Shown here: in pieces, positions 1 to 6,343 of the stretch
How the letters are laid out: every line of letters begins with the position of its first letter
How positions within the stretch are numbered: the first letter of the stretch is position 1
Source: an uncultured Ruminobacter sp.
GTDB lineage: Bacteria; Pseudomonadota; Gammaproteobacteria; Enterobacterales; Succinivibrionaceae
Assembly (NCBI GenBank): GCA_900767005.1
Contig: CAAFXL010000072.1
Coordinates: 1-11,305, forward strand
Direction: 5' to 3'
Length of the DNA: 11,305 nt
Notes under the pieces: generated by a model
Databases searched by the model: none
The model's input: the letters and a program-made list of their open reading frames with translations, nothing else
Told to the model about the DNA's origin: nothing
Program-made: the position numbers and the translations under genes

Positions 1-10
1 ATTAATTTTT

Positions 11-58
11 AGGTCTTTTCTAAATTTTTAGAAAAGACCTATCTTTTATTTATTTTTT
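11..58 (+). terminator. Terminator of an upstream gene outside the window
   Basis: AGGTCTTTTCTA (11-22) pairs perfectly with TAGAAAAGACCT (29-40), and one more A-T pair closes the loop. The hairpin is followed by a T-rich tract (43-58). A T run at 6-10 also precedes it, so it may work in both directions. It separates fabD from whatever lies upstream, so fabD probably starts its own transcript. I see no convincing promoter in the 40 bases between this hairpin and fabD. Confidence 0.8.
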
Positions 59-82
59 ATGTAATGTAAGTGGAGCATAAAA

Positions 83-1018
83 ATGGCAAATTTTGGATTT
101 GTTTTTCCAGGTCAGGGTTCACAAAGTGTGGGAATGCTAAGTGAATTATCTGAAAAGTATGAAGTTGTTAAGAATACTTTCAATGAAGCATCTCAAGTTT
201 TAGGCTATGATTTATTAAAGTTAGTAATGGAAGGTCCTCAAGAAGAACTTTCTAAAACTTCTATTACTCAGCCTGCTCTATTAACTGCTTCAGTTGCATT
301 ATTTAGATTATGGTCTCAAGTTTCAAATGAAAAGCCTTTAGTTTTAGCAGGTCACTCACTAGGTGAATATAGTGCTCTAACTTGTGCTGGCGTAATTGAC
401 TTTAAAGATGCAGTTAAGCTTGTACAATACCGTGGTGAATGCATGCAAGAAGCAGTTCCTCAGGGTGTTGGTGCAATGGCTGCGGTAATTGGATTAGCAG
501 ATGATGTAATTATTGAAGCTTGTAAGGAAGCAAGTCAAGATGAAGTTTGCTCGGCAGTAAACTTTAACTCACCAGGTCAAGTTGTAATTGCAGGTAATAA
601 AGCTGCAGTAGATCGCGCTGGTGAAATTCTAAAGGCGAAAGGTGCTAAACGCGTTCTTCCATTAGCAGTTAGTGTTCCATCACATTGTGCATTAATGAAG
701 CCTGCTGCGGATAAGCTTGCTAAGATGCTTGAGACAATTAAGTTTAATGCTCCAACTATCCCAGTTATTAACAATGTAGATGTTAATAAAGAAACAGACG
801 AAGCTAAGATTAAAGATGCTCTAGTTAGACAGCTTTATAGTCCAGTTCGTTGGGTTGAAACTGTAGAAAAGATGAAAGCTGAAGGCGTTACTACTTTAGT
901 TGAAATGGGGCCAGGTAAAGTATTAACTGGTTTAATTAAGAGAATTGCTAAGGATATTAATAGCCTTGCATGTAATGATGAAGCAAGTCTTCAGGCTGCT
1001 TTAGAAGCAACTAAATAG
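83..1018 (+). CDS. fabD: Malonyl-CoA:ACP transacylase FabD
   Basis: FabD moves the malonyl group from malonyl-CoA to the phosphopantetheine arm of acyl carrier protein, supplying the extender unit for type II fatty-acid synthesis in the cytoplasm. The protein has 311 residues, the usual length. The N-terminal FPGQGSQ motif (residues 8-14) and the nucleophile elbow GHSLG (90-94, Ser92) are present, as are Arg117 and His201 (in SVPSHCALM). All carry the same numbers as in E. coli FabD. EMGPGKVLTGL near the C-terminus is also typical. The ATG at 83 has GGAG seven bases upstream (72-75). fabG follows after 8 bases, and its ribosome binding site overlaps the fabD stop codon, so the two are translationally coupled. 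Identification is firm. Confidence 0.97.
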   Translation: MANFGFVFPGQGSQSVGMLSELSEKYEVVKNTFNEASQVLGYDLLKLVMEGPQEELSKTSITQPALLTASVALFRLWSQVSNEKPLVLAGHSLGEYSALTCAGVIDFKDAVKLVQYRGECMQEAVPQGVGAMAAVIGLADDVIIEACKEASQDEVCSAVNFNSPGQVVIAGNKAAVDRAGEILKAKGAKRVLPLAVSVPSHCALMKPAADKLAKMLETIKFNAPTIPVINNVDVNKETDEAKIKDALVRQLYSPVRWVETVEKMKAEGVTTLVEMGPGKVLTGLIKRIAKDINSLACNDEASLQAALEATK

Positions 1019-1026
1019 GAATTATT

Positions 1027-1761
1027 ATGGATTTTTCAGGTAAGATTGTATTAGTTACTGGTGCAAGCCGCGGTATTGGTAAAGCTATTGCTGAAGGTTT
1101 TGCTCGTTTAGGTGCTAAAGTTTGTGGTACTGCAACTAGTGAAAATGGTGCTCAAAAGATTAGCGAATACCTAGGTGAAAATGGTAAGGGTTTTGTGCTA
1201 AATGTTGCAAGTCAAGAATCAATTGATACTTGCTTAGCTCAAATCAAAGAAAGCTTTGGTGATATAGATGTATTAGTAAATAATGCTGGTATCACTAGAG
1301 ATAATCTATTAATGCGTATGAAAGATGAAGAATGGGATGATATCATCACTACTAACCTTTCAAGCGTATATCGTTTAAGTAAGGCGGTTCTTCGTCCAAT
1401 GATGAAGAAGCGTAATGGTCGCATTGTATCTATTACCTCAGTTGTAGGTTTAATGGGTAATGCGGGCCAATGTAACTACTCTGCTGCTAAAGCTGGTATC
1501 TTAGGTTTTACTAAGAGTTTAGCTAAAGAAGTTGCATCAAGAGGAATCACTGTAAATGCTGTTGCTCCTGGTTTTATTGCAACAGATATGACTGGTGCAT
1601 TAACTGATGAACAAAAAGAAGCAATTATGAAGGAAGTTCCATGTGGTAAACTTGGTAAGCCTGAAGATATTGCAAATGCTGTATTGTTCTTAGCTTCTGA
1701 TGAATCAGCCTACATTACAGGTGAAACCATCAGTGTAAATGGTGGTATGTATATGTCGTAA
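1027..1761 (+). CDS. fabG: 3-oxoacyl-ACP reductase FabG
   Basis: FabG is the NADPH-dependent ketoreductase of fatty-acid elongation, reducing 3-oxoacyl-ACP to 3-hydroxyacyl-ACP. The 244 residues form one short-chain dehydrogenase (Rossmann) domain, the same length as E. coli FabG. The cofactor loop TGASRGIG is at residues 11-18 and NNAG at 85-88. The catalytic triad Ser138, Tyr151 and Lys155 sits in ITSVVG and YSAAK, and VNGGMYMS closes the protein. The start ATG has AGGA (1017-1020) six bases upstream, which overlaps the TAG of fabD and implies coupled translation. The next gene, acpP, lies 149 bases downstream and has its own candidate promoter, although read-through from fabG is also possible. 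Confidence 0.97.
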   Translation: MDFSGKIVLVTGASRGIGKAIAEGFARLGAKVCGTATSENGAQKISEYLGENGKGFVLNVASQESIDTCLAQIKESFGDIDVLVNNAGITRDNLLMRMKDEEWDDIITTNLSSVYRLSKAVLRPMMKKRNGRIVSITSVVGLMGNAGQCNYSAAKAGILGFTKSLAKEVASRGITVNAVAPGFIATDMTGALTDEQKEAIMKEVPCGKLGKPEDIANAVLFLASDESAYITGETISVNGGMYMS

Positions 1762-1806
1762 GGCATATAAAAAAGGTGATAAATATTAAAAAAGTAAAAA
1801 TTTTAG

Positions 1807-1835
1807 TAGATATAAATTTTTATTAAAGTTATAAT
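1807..1835 (+). promoter_or_regulatory. Candidate sigma-70-type promoter for acpP
   Basis: A perfect -10 hexamer TATAAT (1830-1835) lies 17 bases after TAGATA (1807-1812; four of six matches to TTGACA). The predicted start of transcription is near 1842, giving a leader of about 70 bases before acpP. A dedicated acpP promoter suits a carrier protein needed in large excess over the enzymes. This is a pattern match only. Confidence 0.5.
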
Positions 1836-1851
1836 TATCATAGTTTTTTGT

Positions 1852-1880
1852 ACATTCCCGTTAGTGGGAATTTTGAATGT
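1852..1880 (+). promoter_or_regulatory. Hairpin in the acpP leader with an alternative pairing
   Basis: ATTCCC (1854-1859) pairs with GGGAAT (1866-1871) around a six-base loop, and TTT follows. ACATTC (1852-1857) can instead pair with GAATGT (1875-1880), which excludes the first stem. The element sits near the predicted 5' end of the acpP mRNA. It could be a 5' stabilising stem or a small regulatory switch. Its function is unknown. Confidence 0.35.
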
Positions 1881-1910
1881 GTTTTAACACTTTTATTAGG
1901 ATTTACAATA

Positions 1911-2147
1911 ATGAGTAATATTGAAGAACGTGTAAAGAAAGTAATCGTTGATCAGTTAGGTGTAAGTGAAGAAGAAGTTGTTCCTAATGCTTCATTTATC
2001 GAAGATTTAGGCGCTGACTCTCTAGATACCGTTGAATTAGTTATGGCTCTTGAAGAAGAATTCGGCACTGAAATCCCTGATGAAGAAGCTGAAAAGATTA
2101 CTACAGTTAAGGCTGCTATCGACTATATCGAAAATCATCGTGACTAA
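1911..2147 (+). CDS. acpP: Acyl carrier protein AcpP
   Basis: AcpP carries growing acyl chains on a 4'-phosphopantetheine arm and is the shared substrate of FabD, FabG and FabF. The protein has 78 residues, as usual, and is very close to E. coli AcpP, including the helix II recognition stretch [14 protein letters not shown]. The attachment site is Ser37 in GADSLD (residues 35-40). I chose the ATG at 1911 because it gives the family N-terminus [10 protein letters not shown] and has TAGGA (1897-1901) nine bases upstream. An upstream in-frame TTG at 1848 would add 21 unrelated residues and read through the leader hairpin, so I reject it. The gene lies between fabG and fabF, as in E. coli. Confidence 0.97.
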   Translation: MSNIEERVKKVIVDQLGVSEEEVVPNASFIEDLGADSLDTVELVMALEEEFGTEIPDEEAEKITTVKAAIDYIENHRD

Positions 2148-2148
2148 T

Positions 2149-2247
2149 TAAAGGTTCTACCTTTAGATTGTTCTTAAATGAACATAAAATGTTCGACCTA
2201 GTTTAGTCTACGATATTCTTGCTCTTAGGAGCAAGAATTATGAACAT
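2149..2247 (+). other. Cluster of hairpins in the acpP-fabF spacer
   Basis: Three stems follow one another. TAAAGG (2149-2154) pairs with CCTTTA (2160-2165). GAACAT (2180-2185) pairs with ATGTTC (2189-2194) over a three-base loop. ATTCTTGCTC (2215-2224) pairs perfectly with GAGCAAGAAT (2229-2238). A second GAACAT at 2242-2247 can compete for ATGTTC and would then enclose the 10-bp stem. None has a T tract right after it, so they do not look like ordinary terminators. They may protect the acpP 3' end, form a processed RNA, or act in regulation. Confidence 0.5.
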
Positions 2248-2260
2248 ATTTCACAGTTAG

Positions 2261-2294
2261 GAAGAGCGTTTGAAAATAACGCTTTTCTTATTTA
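2261..2294 (+). terminator. Probable acpP terminator
   Basis: GAAGAGCGTT (2261-2270) pairs with AACGCTTTTC (2278-2287), ten pairs with one G-T, around a seven-base loop. The descending arm and the following bases are T-rich (TTTTCTTATTT). It would reduce read-through from acpP into fabF, which fits a separate fabF promoter. The T tract is interrupted, so termination may be partial. Confidence 0.5.
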
Positions 2295-2298
2295 AGAT
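2270..2298 (+). promoter_or_regulatory. Candidate promoter for fabF
   Basis: TTGAAA (2270-2275; five of six to the -35 consensus) lies 17 bases before TAAGAT (2293-2298; four of six to the -10). Transcription would start near 2305, giving a short leader that contains the strong fabF ribosome binding site. The -35 overlaps the loop of the preceding terminator hairpin. Confidence 0.4.
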
Positions 2299-2325
2299 AA
2301 ATTTTTTATACACGGAGGCAATCCT

Positions 2326-3576
2326 GTGTCAAAACGCAGAGTTGTAATTACTGGCCTTGGTATGATTTCTCCAGTAGGTGTAAATCTACAAGAATCATGG
2401 CAAAACCTTGTTCAAGGTAAGAGTGGTATTTGTGCAATTGAGCACTTTGATACAACTGATTATCCAAGTAAAATTGCTGGTTTAGTTAAGGGTTTTAATC
2501 CTGAACAATTTGGTTTTACTCCAAAAGATAACCGTAAGATGGATATGTTTATCCAGTATGGTATCGCAGCTGGTATGATGGCATTTGAAGATTCTGGTTT
2601 AAAAGTTACTCCAGAAAATGCTACTAGAATTGGTTGTGCTATTGGTTCTGGTATTGGTGGTTTAGGTCTAATTGAAGATAACATTGTTGCTCTTCATGAA
2701 AAGGGGCCAAGAAGAGTAAGTCCATTCTTCGTTCCATCAACAATTATTAACATGGTTTCTGGTCATTTATCAATTAGATTAGGAACTCGTGGTCCAAACT
2801 TAGCTACAGTAACTGCATGTGCTTCTGGTACCCATGCTATTGGTATGAGTGCAAGATTAATTCAATATGGCGATGCTGATGTAATGCTATGTGGTGGTGC
2901 TGAAAAAGCATCTACTAAGATGGGTATTGCAGGCTTCTGTGCATTAAAGGCTTTATCAACTCGTAATGATGAACCAACTAAGGCATCTCGTCCTTGGGAT
3001 GAAGCTAGAGATGGTTTCGTACTAGGTGATGGTTCAGGTGTTTTAGTCCTTGAAGAACTTGAACACGCTAAGGCTCGTGGTGCTAAGATCTACGCTGAAT
3101 TAGTAGGTTTTGGTATGAGTTCTGATGCCTACCATATGACTGCAACTCCAGAAGATGGTGCAGGTGCACAATTAGCTATGGAAAATGCTATCAAAGATGG
3201 TGGTATTACTCCAGCTGATGTTGCTTATGTAAACGCTCATGGTACTTCAACTCACGTTGGTGATATCTCTGAAATCAAGGCTTTAAGAGCTGCTTTTGGT
3301 GATGCAGTTAAGACTGTACGCGTAAGCTCAACTAAGTCTATGACTGGTCACTTACTAGGTGCTGCTGGTGCGATCGAAGCTGTTATTACTACTATGGCAG
3401 TTCACGATCAGATTTGTCCACCAACAATTAACCTTGAAAACCCAATTCCAGAAGTTGAAGGAATTAACTTAGTACCTAATGTTGCACAGAAGTGTGAAAT
3501 CAACTACGCATTATCAAATTCATTTGGTTTTGGTGGTACTAACGGTTCTTTATTATTTAAGAAGTACGTTGACTAG
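2326..3576 (+). CDS. fabF: Beta-ketoacyl-ACP synthase II FabF
   Basis: FabF condenses malonyl-ACP with acyl-ACP (Claisen condensation with loss of CO2), the elongation step of fatty-acid synthesis. It has 416 residues, close to the 412-413 usual. The thiolase-fold Cys-His-His triad is visible: Cys165 in TACASGTH, His305 in NAHGTST and His342 in TGHLLGAAG, with Lys337 just before. Phe400 in [10 protein letters not shown] corresponds to the gatekeeper loop. The start is GTG at 2326, supported by a strong GGAGG (2314-2318) at seven bases and by the family N-terminus [11 protein letters not shown] strong terminator follows at 3613. The genes pabC, mltG, tmk and holB, which follow fabF in E. coli, are not here, so the neighbourhood has been rearranged. 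Confidence 0.97.
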   Translation: MSKRRVVITGLGMISPVGVNLQESWQNLVQGKSGICAIEHFDTTDYPSKIAGLVKGFNPEQFGFTPKDNRKMDMFIQYGIAAGMMAFEDSGLKVTPENATRIGCAIGSGIGGLGLIEDNIVALHEKGPRRVSPFFVPSTIINMVSGHLSIRLGTRGPNLATVTACASGTHAIGMSARLIQYGDADVMLCGGAEKASTKMGIAGFCALKALSTRNDEPTKASRPWDEARDGFVLGDGSGVLVLEELEHAKARGAKIYAELVGFGMSSDAYHMTATPEDGAGAQLAMENAIKDGGITPADVAYVNAHGTSTHVGDISEIKALRAAFGDAVKTVRVSSTKSMTGHLLGAAGAIEAVITTMAVHDQICPPTINLENPIPEVEGINLVPNVAQKCEINYALSNSFGFGGTNGSLLFKKYVD

Positions 3577-3612
3577 TATTTCTAACTAATTTGAAATTTT
3601 TGACATAAAAAC

Positions 3613-3640
3613 GGTAAAGCATTTTGCTTTACCTTTTTTT
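3613..3640 (+). terminator. Intrinsic terminator of fabF
   Basis: GGTAAAGC (3613-3620) pairs perfectly with GCTTTACC (3626-3633) around ATTTT, followed by seven T. It ends only 17 bases before the next start codon, leaving no room for a usual promoter between them. Confidence 0.9.
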
Positions 3641-3657
3641 ATCTATGGAAGGAAAAT

Positions 3658-4347
3658 ATGGGATATATAATAAGCGGCGTCTTATTTGATCTTGATGGTA
3701 CTCTTTTAGATACTGCTCTTGATTTAGCCGATGCTACTAACCATGTTATTAAGGAATTTGGGGCAACTACCCAAATTTCTGATGAAGAGGCAAGGGAAGT
3801 CGCTTCAGATGGGATGCGAGCACTAATGAAAAGAGCAATCCCTGAAAGTGAGCACTATAAGTATGACTTTGATAAAATGCGTGAGCCATTTATTAAGTAC
3901 TATAACGAACATATTAATGATAGAACTAAGTTTTTCCCAGGAGTTGAAGAGCTTTTAGAAGAATTAAAGGCTGATAATGTTCCTTTTGGGATAGTAACTA
4001 GTAAGCCTCATGATTTAACTTTAAAATTAATTAGTAAGTTTGATATTCTTAAAGATTTAAAAGGGGTAGCAGGCTGCGATATTATTCCTTTTTCTAAACC
4101 TTCTCCCGAGCCTATTTTTTATGTATGTAAGATATTAGGAATTTCTCCACAAGAGGTTTTGTATGTAGGGGATCATAAAAGAGATATCGAAGCTGCCAAA
4201 AATGCTCAATCACTGAGTGGGTTTGCTAAATGGGGTTATATCAAGAAAAATGAGGATATTGAATCTTATGGAGCAAACTTTTATATCGACGAACCAAAAG
4301 AAATTATAGGTATTAGAGGGTGCTACCATAAAGGTAGATGGTATTAA
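3658..4347 (+). CDS. HAD-superfamily phosphatase, Gph-like
   Basis: This is a haloacid-dehalogenase-type phosphohydrolase of 229 residues. Such enzymes transfer phosphate to an Asp and then to water, with Mg2+. All four motifs are present: DLDGT (Asp11 nucleophile, Asp13 acid/base), Thr114 in VTSKP, Lys147 in FSKPSPEP, and the GDHKRD metal motif (Asp172, Asp176). A helical cap of the C1 type lies between motifs I and II (about residues 20-85). The family includes phosphoglycolate phosphatase (Gph) and MupP-like sugar phosphatases. The sequence alone does not fix the substrate, so I give no symbol. AAGGA (3649-3653) precedes the ATG by four bases. The C-terminal tail after IDEPKEII (GIRGCYHKGRWY) is unusual. 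The gene sits directly behind the fabF terminator, so expression may depend on read-through. Confidence 0.88.
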   Translation: MGYIISGVLFDLDGTLLDTALDLADATNHVIKEFGATTQISDEEAREVASDGMRALMKRAIPESEHYKYDFDKMREPFIKYYNEHINDRTKFFPGVEELLEELKADNVPFGIVTSKPHDLTLKLISKFDILKDLKGVAGCDIIPFSKPSPEPIFYVCKILGISPQEVLYVGDHKRDIEAAKNAQSLSGFAKWGYIKKNEDIESYGANFYIDEPKEIIGIRGCYHKGRWY

Positions 4348-4356
4348 AAATTTGCT

Positions 4357-4386
4357 TTAGCAAAATTTTAGGAAAAATAATACAAT
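4357..4386 (+). promoter_or_regulatory. Candidate promoter for apt
   Basis: TTAGCA (4357-4362; four of six) and TACAAT (4381-4386; five of six) are 18 bases apart. Transcription would start near 4393, with a leader of about 60 bases. The -35 falls in a weak imperfect hairpin (4347-4369) that has no T tract. Confidence 0.35.
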
Positions 4387-4451
4387 ACCCTTACGCAAAA
4401 AAAACAAACAATCGGATACATAAAAACTTTAGTAACTAGGGAACTAAAAAG

Positions 4452-4994
4452 ATGAATGATATTGAATATTTAAAGCAAACAATAAAGTCAATTCCTGATT
4501 TTCCAATTAAAGGTGTGTTATTTAGAGATATTACATCTTTATGTGAAGATGCTAAGGGTTTTAATTTACTTTGTGAGCTTATGGCAAAACCATATAAGGA
4601 AATGAAGATTACTAAAGTTGCAGCAACTGAAGCTCGCGGATTTGTATTTGGGGCAGCAATTGCTCATATTTTAAATTGTGGGTTTGTTTTAGTTCGCAAA
4701 CCTAAGAAACTACCAAGAGAAGTTTATAGTGTAGATTATGCTCTTGAATATGGCACTAATACTCTAGAAATTCATAAAGATGCAATTAATGAAAATGATA
4801 ATGTTTTAATTGTTGATGACTTAATTGCAACTGGTGGCACAATTGACGCAACTATTGAGCTAGTTAAAAAGTGTGGTGGTAAGGTTAAAGGAATTAGTTT
4901 TGCGATTAGTTTACCAGATCTAGGCGGCGTAAAACTACTTGAAGATAAGTATAAGGTTAAAGTTAGTAGCGTTCTTGAATTTCCTGGTCACTAA
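4452..4994 (+). CDS. apt: Adenine phosphoribosyltransferase
   Basis: Apt salvages adenine by joining it to PRPP, giving AMP and pyrophosphate. The 180 residues match the family length (E. coli about 183). The PRPP-binding signature VLIVDDLIATGGT is at residues 118-130 with the acidic pair Asp122-Asp123. The N-terminal IPDFPIKGVLFRDIT and the central ATEARGFVFGAAIA are characteristic of Apt rather than of Hpt or Xpt. The ATG at 4452 has AGGGA (4438-4442) nine bases before it. As in E. coli, the gene lies directly upstream of dnaX, although here a 254-base spacer with a strong terminator divides them, so they probably form separate transcripts. Confidence 0.96.
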   Translation: MNDIEYLKQTIKSIPDFPIKGVLFRDITSLCEDAKGFNLLCELMAKPYKEMKITKVAATEARGFVFGAAIAHILNCGFVLVRKPKKLPREVYSVDYALEYGTNTLEIHKDAINENDNVLIVDDLIATGGTIDATIELVKKCGGKVKGISFAISLPDLGGVKLLEDKYKVKVSSVLEFPGH

Positions 4995-5019
4995 ATCTTT
5001 ATAAAAAGTATTTTTTTTA

Positions 5020-5065
5020 AAGAACTTATTTAAAATCCCGTTTTTTAGATTTTTGATGAGTTCTT
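5020..5065 (+). repeat. Imperfect extended inverted repeat after apt
   Basis: AAGAACT (5020-5026) pairs with AGTTCTT (5059-5065), and inside it AAAATC (5032-5037) pairs with GATTTT (5048-5053), separated by a symmetrical internal loop. It lies downstream of a run of eight T (5011-5018) and before the main terminator. It may add to 3' end formation of the apt mRNA. Confidence 0.35.
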
Positions 5066-5092
5066 ATGTTCTTAATTTTAGAAATTAAATAA

Positions 5093-5128
5093 GGCTAAAA
5101 ATGTGTGCTATTTTTAGCCGATTTTTTT
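5093..5128 (+). terminator. Intrinsic terminator between apt and dnaX
   Basis: GGCTAAAAAT (5093-5102) pairs perfectly with ATTTTTAGCC (5110-5119) around a seven-base loop, followed by GA and seven T (5122-5128). It ends the apt transcript and isolates dnaX. Confidence 0.92.
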
Positions 5129-5161
5129 AATTGTTACCTTCATTGTAGAATTAAAGAGTAA

Positions 5162-5228
5162 TTAATGATAAAATTTTAAAAGTTTATTGAGATTAAAAGA
5201 TCTTATTAAACTTAAGATTTATCATTAA
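5162..5228 (+). promoter_or_regulatory. Long inverted repeat just upstream of dnaX
   Basis: TTAATGATAAA (5162-5172) is a perfect inverted match to TTTATCATTAA (5218-5228). Within it AAGTTTA (5180-5186) matches TAAACTT (5207-5213), and AGAT (5190-5193) matches ATCT (5200-5203). The result is a nested 67-base hairpin ending 20 bases before the dnaX ATG. A T tract (5231-5236) follows, so in RNA it resembles an attenuator. In DNA it could be an operator. A possible extended -10, TGATAAAAT (5166-5174), lies in its left arm but has no good -35. Confidence 0.5.
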
Positions 5229-5248
5229 GATTTTTTATTAAGTGTAAT

Positions 5249-6343
5249 ATGTCAGACTATACCGTTCTTGCCCGTAAATATCGACCTCAAAACTTTGATG
5301 ATATGGTAGGTCAGAAACATGTATTAACCGCATTAAAAAATGCTTTTAATACAGGTAGGCTTCATCATGCCTATTTACTAACTGGTACAAGAGGGGTAGG
5401 TAAGACTACAATTGCTAGAATCTTAGCTAAATGCTTTAATTGTGAAAAAGGCGTAACGGCTGAGCCTTGCGGAGAGTGTGAAGCTTGTAAAGCAATTGCC
5501 AAAGGAGCTTATCAAGACTTAATAGAAATCGATGCTGCTTCAAGAACTAAAGTTGAAGATATCCGTGATATCTTAGATAACGTTCAATATCGACCATTTC
5601 AGGCTCGATATAAAGTATATATCATCGACGAAGTTCATATGTTATCTAATAGTTCTTTTAATGCTTTATTAAAAACCTTAGAAGAACCGCCTGAATATGT
5701 AAAGTTTGTGCTAGCAACTACTGATCCGCAGAAGTTACCAGTAACGGTAGTTTCTCGTTGTTTACAATTTCAGTTAAAAGCTCTAACTCAAGAAGATATT
5801 AGAGGGCAACTAAGTTTTATCTTAGGAAAAGAAAATATTTCCTATGAAGAAGAAGGCATTAGGGAACTTGCTCGTGCTGCTCGTGGCAGTATGCGTGATG
5901 CTCTAAGTTTAACCGACCAAGCAATTGCTCTTGGCAATGGATCTATTACTTTAAATGGAGTAATGGATATGATTGGTTCACTTGATAGCACTTATATTGT
6001 AAGCTTACTTGATATTATCGCACAAAACCAGGGCGATAAAATCGCGGAAGTACTTGAAAGTATTGTTTCAGTGACTCCTGATTTTGATGCTCTACATGTA
6101 ACCCTTGCTAAAGTAATTCATGATATTGCTCTATATCAATTAACTGGTTCTAATGAAGAAATCTATTCAATGCGCTCTGAGATCATCGCTCATTACGCAA
6201 GAAAGTTTTCACCTAATGAACTTCAGCTTTATTACCAGATTATCCTAGAGGGTAGAAGAGAACTACCTTTTGCACCTGACGGCACCTCCGCCTTTGAGAT
6301 GACGCTTTTAAGATTACTTGCGTTTAACTTAAAAAAAAACTAA
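5249..6343 (+). CDS. dnaX: DNA polymerase III gamma form (unshifted dnaX product)
   Basis: Without frameshifting, translation stops at TAA 6341-6343 and yields 364 residues ending LLAFNLKKN. This comprises the AAA+ ATPase domains I-II and the oligomerising domain III, and it ends close to where E. coli domain III ends. It would be a shorter gamma than the E. coli one (431 residues) because the slip site lies directly after domain III with no linker. Gamma would keep clamp-loading ATPase function but lack binding to polymerase alpha and DnaB. Whether gamma is made depends on the slip efficiency, which cannot be read from the sequence. Confidence 0.8.
   Translation: MSDYTVLARKYRPQNFDDMVGQKHVLTALKNAFNTGRLHHAYLLTGTRGVGKTTIARILAKCFNCEKGVTAEPCGECEACKAIAKGAYQDLIEIDAASRTKVEDIRDILDNVQYRPFQARYKVYIIDEVHMLSNSSFNALLKTLEEPPEYVKFVLATTDPQKLPVTVVSRCLQFQLKALTQEDIRGQLSFILGKENISYEEEGIRELARAARGSMRDALSLTDQAIALGNGSITLNGVMDMIGSLDSTYIVSLLDIIAQNQGDKIAEVLESIVSVTPDFDALHVTLAKVIHDIALYQLTGSNEEIYSMRSEIIAHYARKFSPNELQLYYQIILEGRRELPFAPDGTSAFEMTLLRLLAFNLKKN

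Noticed and set aside
577..774. Minus-strand frame within fabD
   Set aside because: It lies wholly antisense to a well-supported gene and has no recognisable motif. The minus-strand frames inside fabG (1239-1424), fabF (2460-2684) and recR (9472-9657) are rejected for the same reason.
1848..1910. N-terminal extension of AcpP from a TTG
   Set aside because: It reads through the leader hairpin, adds 21 residues foreign to the family, and lacks a Shine-Dalgarno. ATG 1911 has both family match and ribosome binding site.
3600..3605. Perfect -35 hexamer TTGACA before the HAD gene
   Set aside because: No hexamer resembling TATAAT occurs 16-18 bases downstream, and the position falls in the terminator hairpin.
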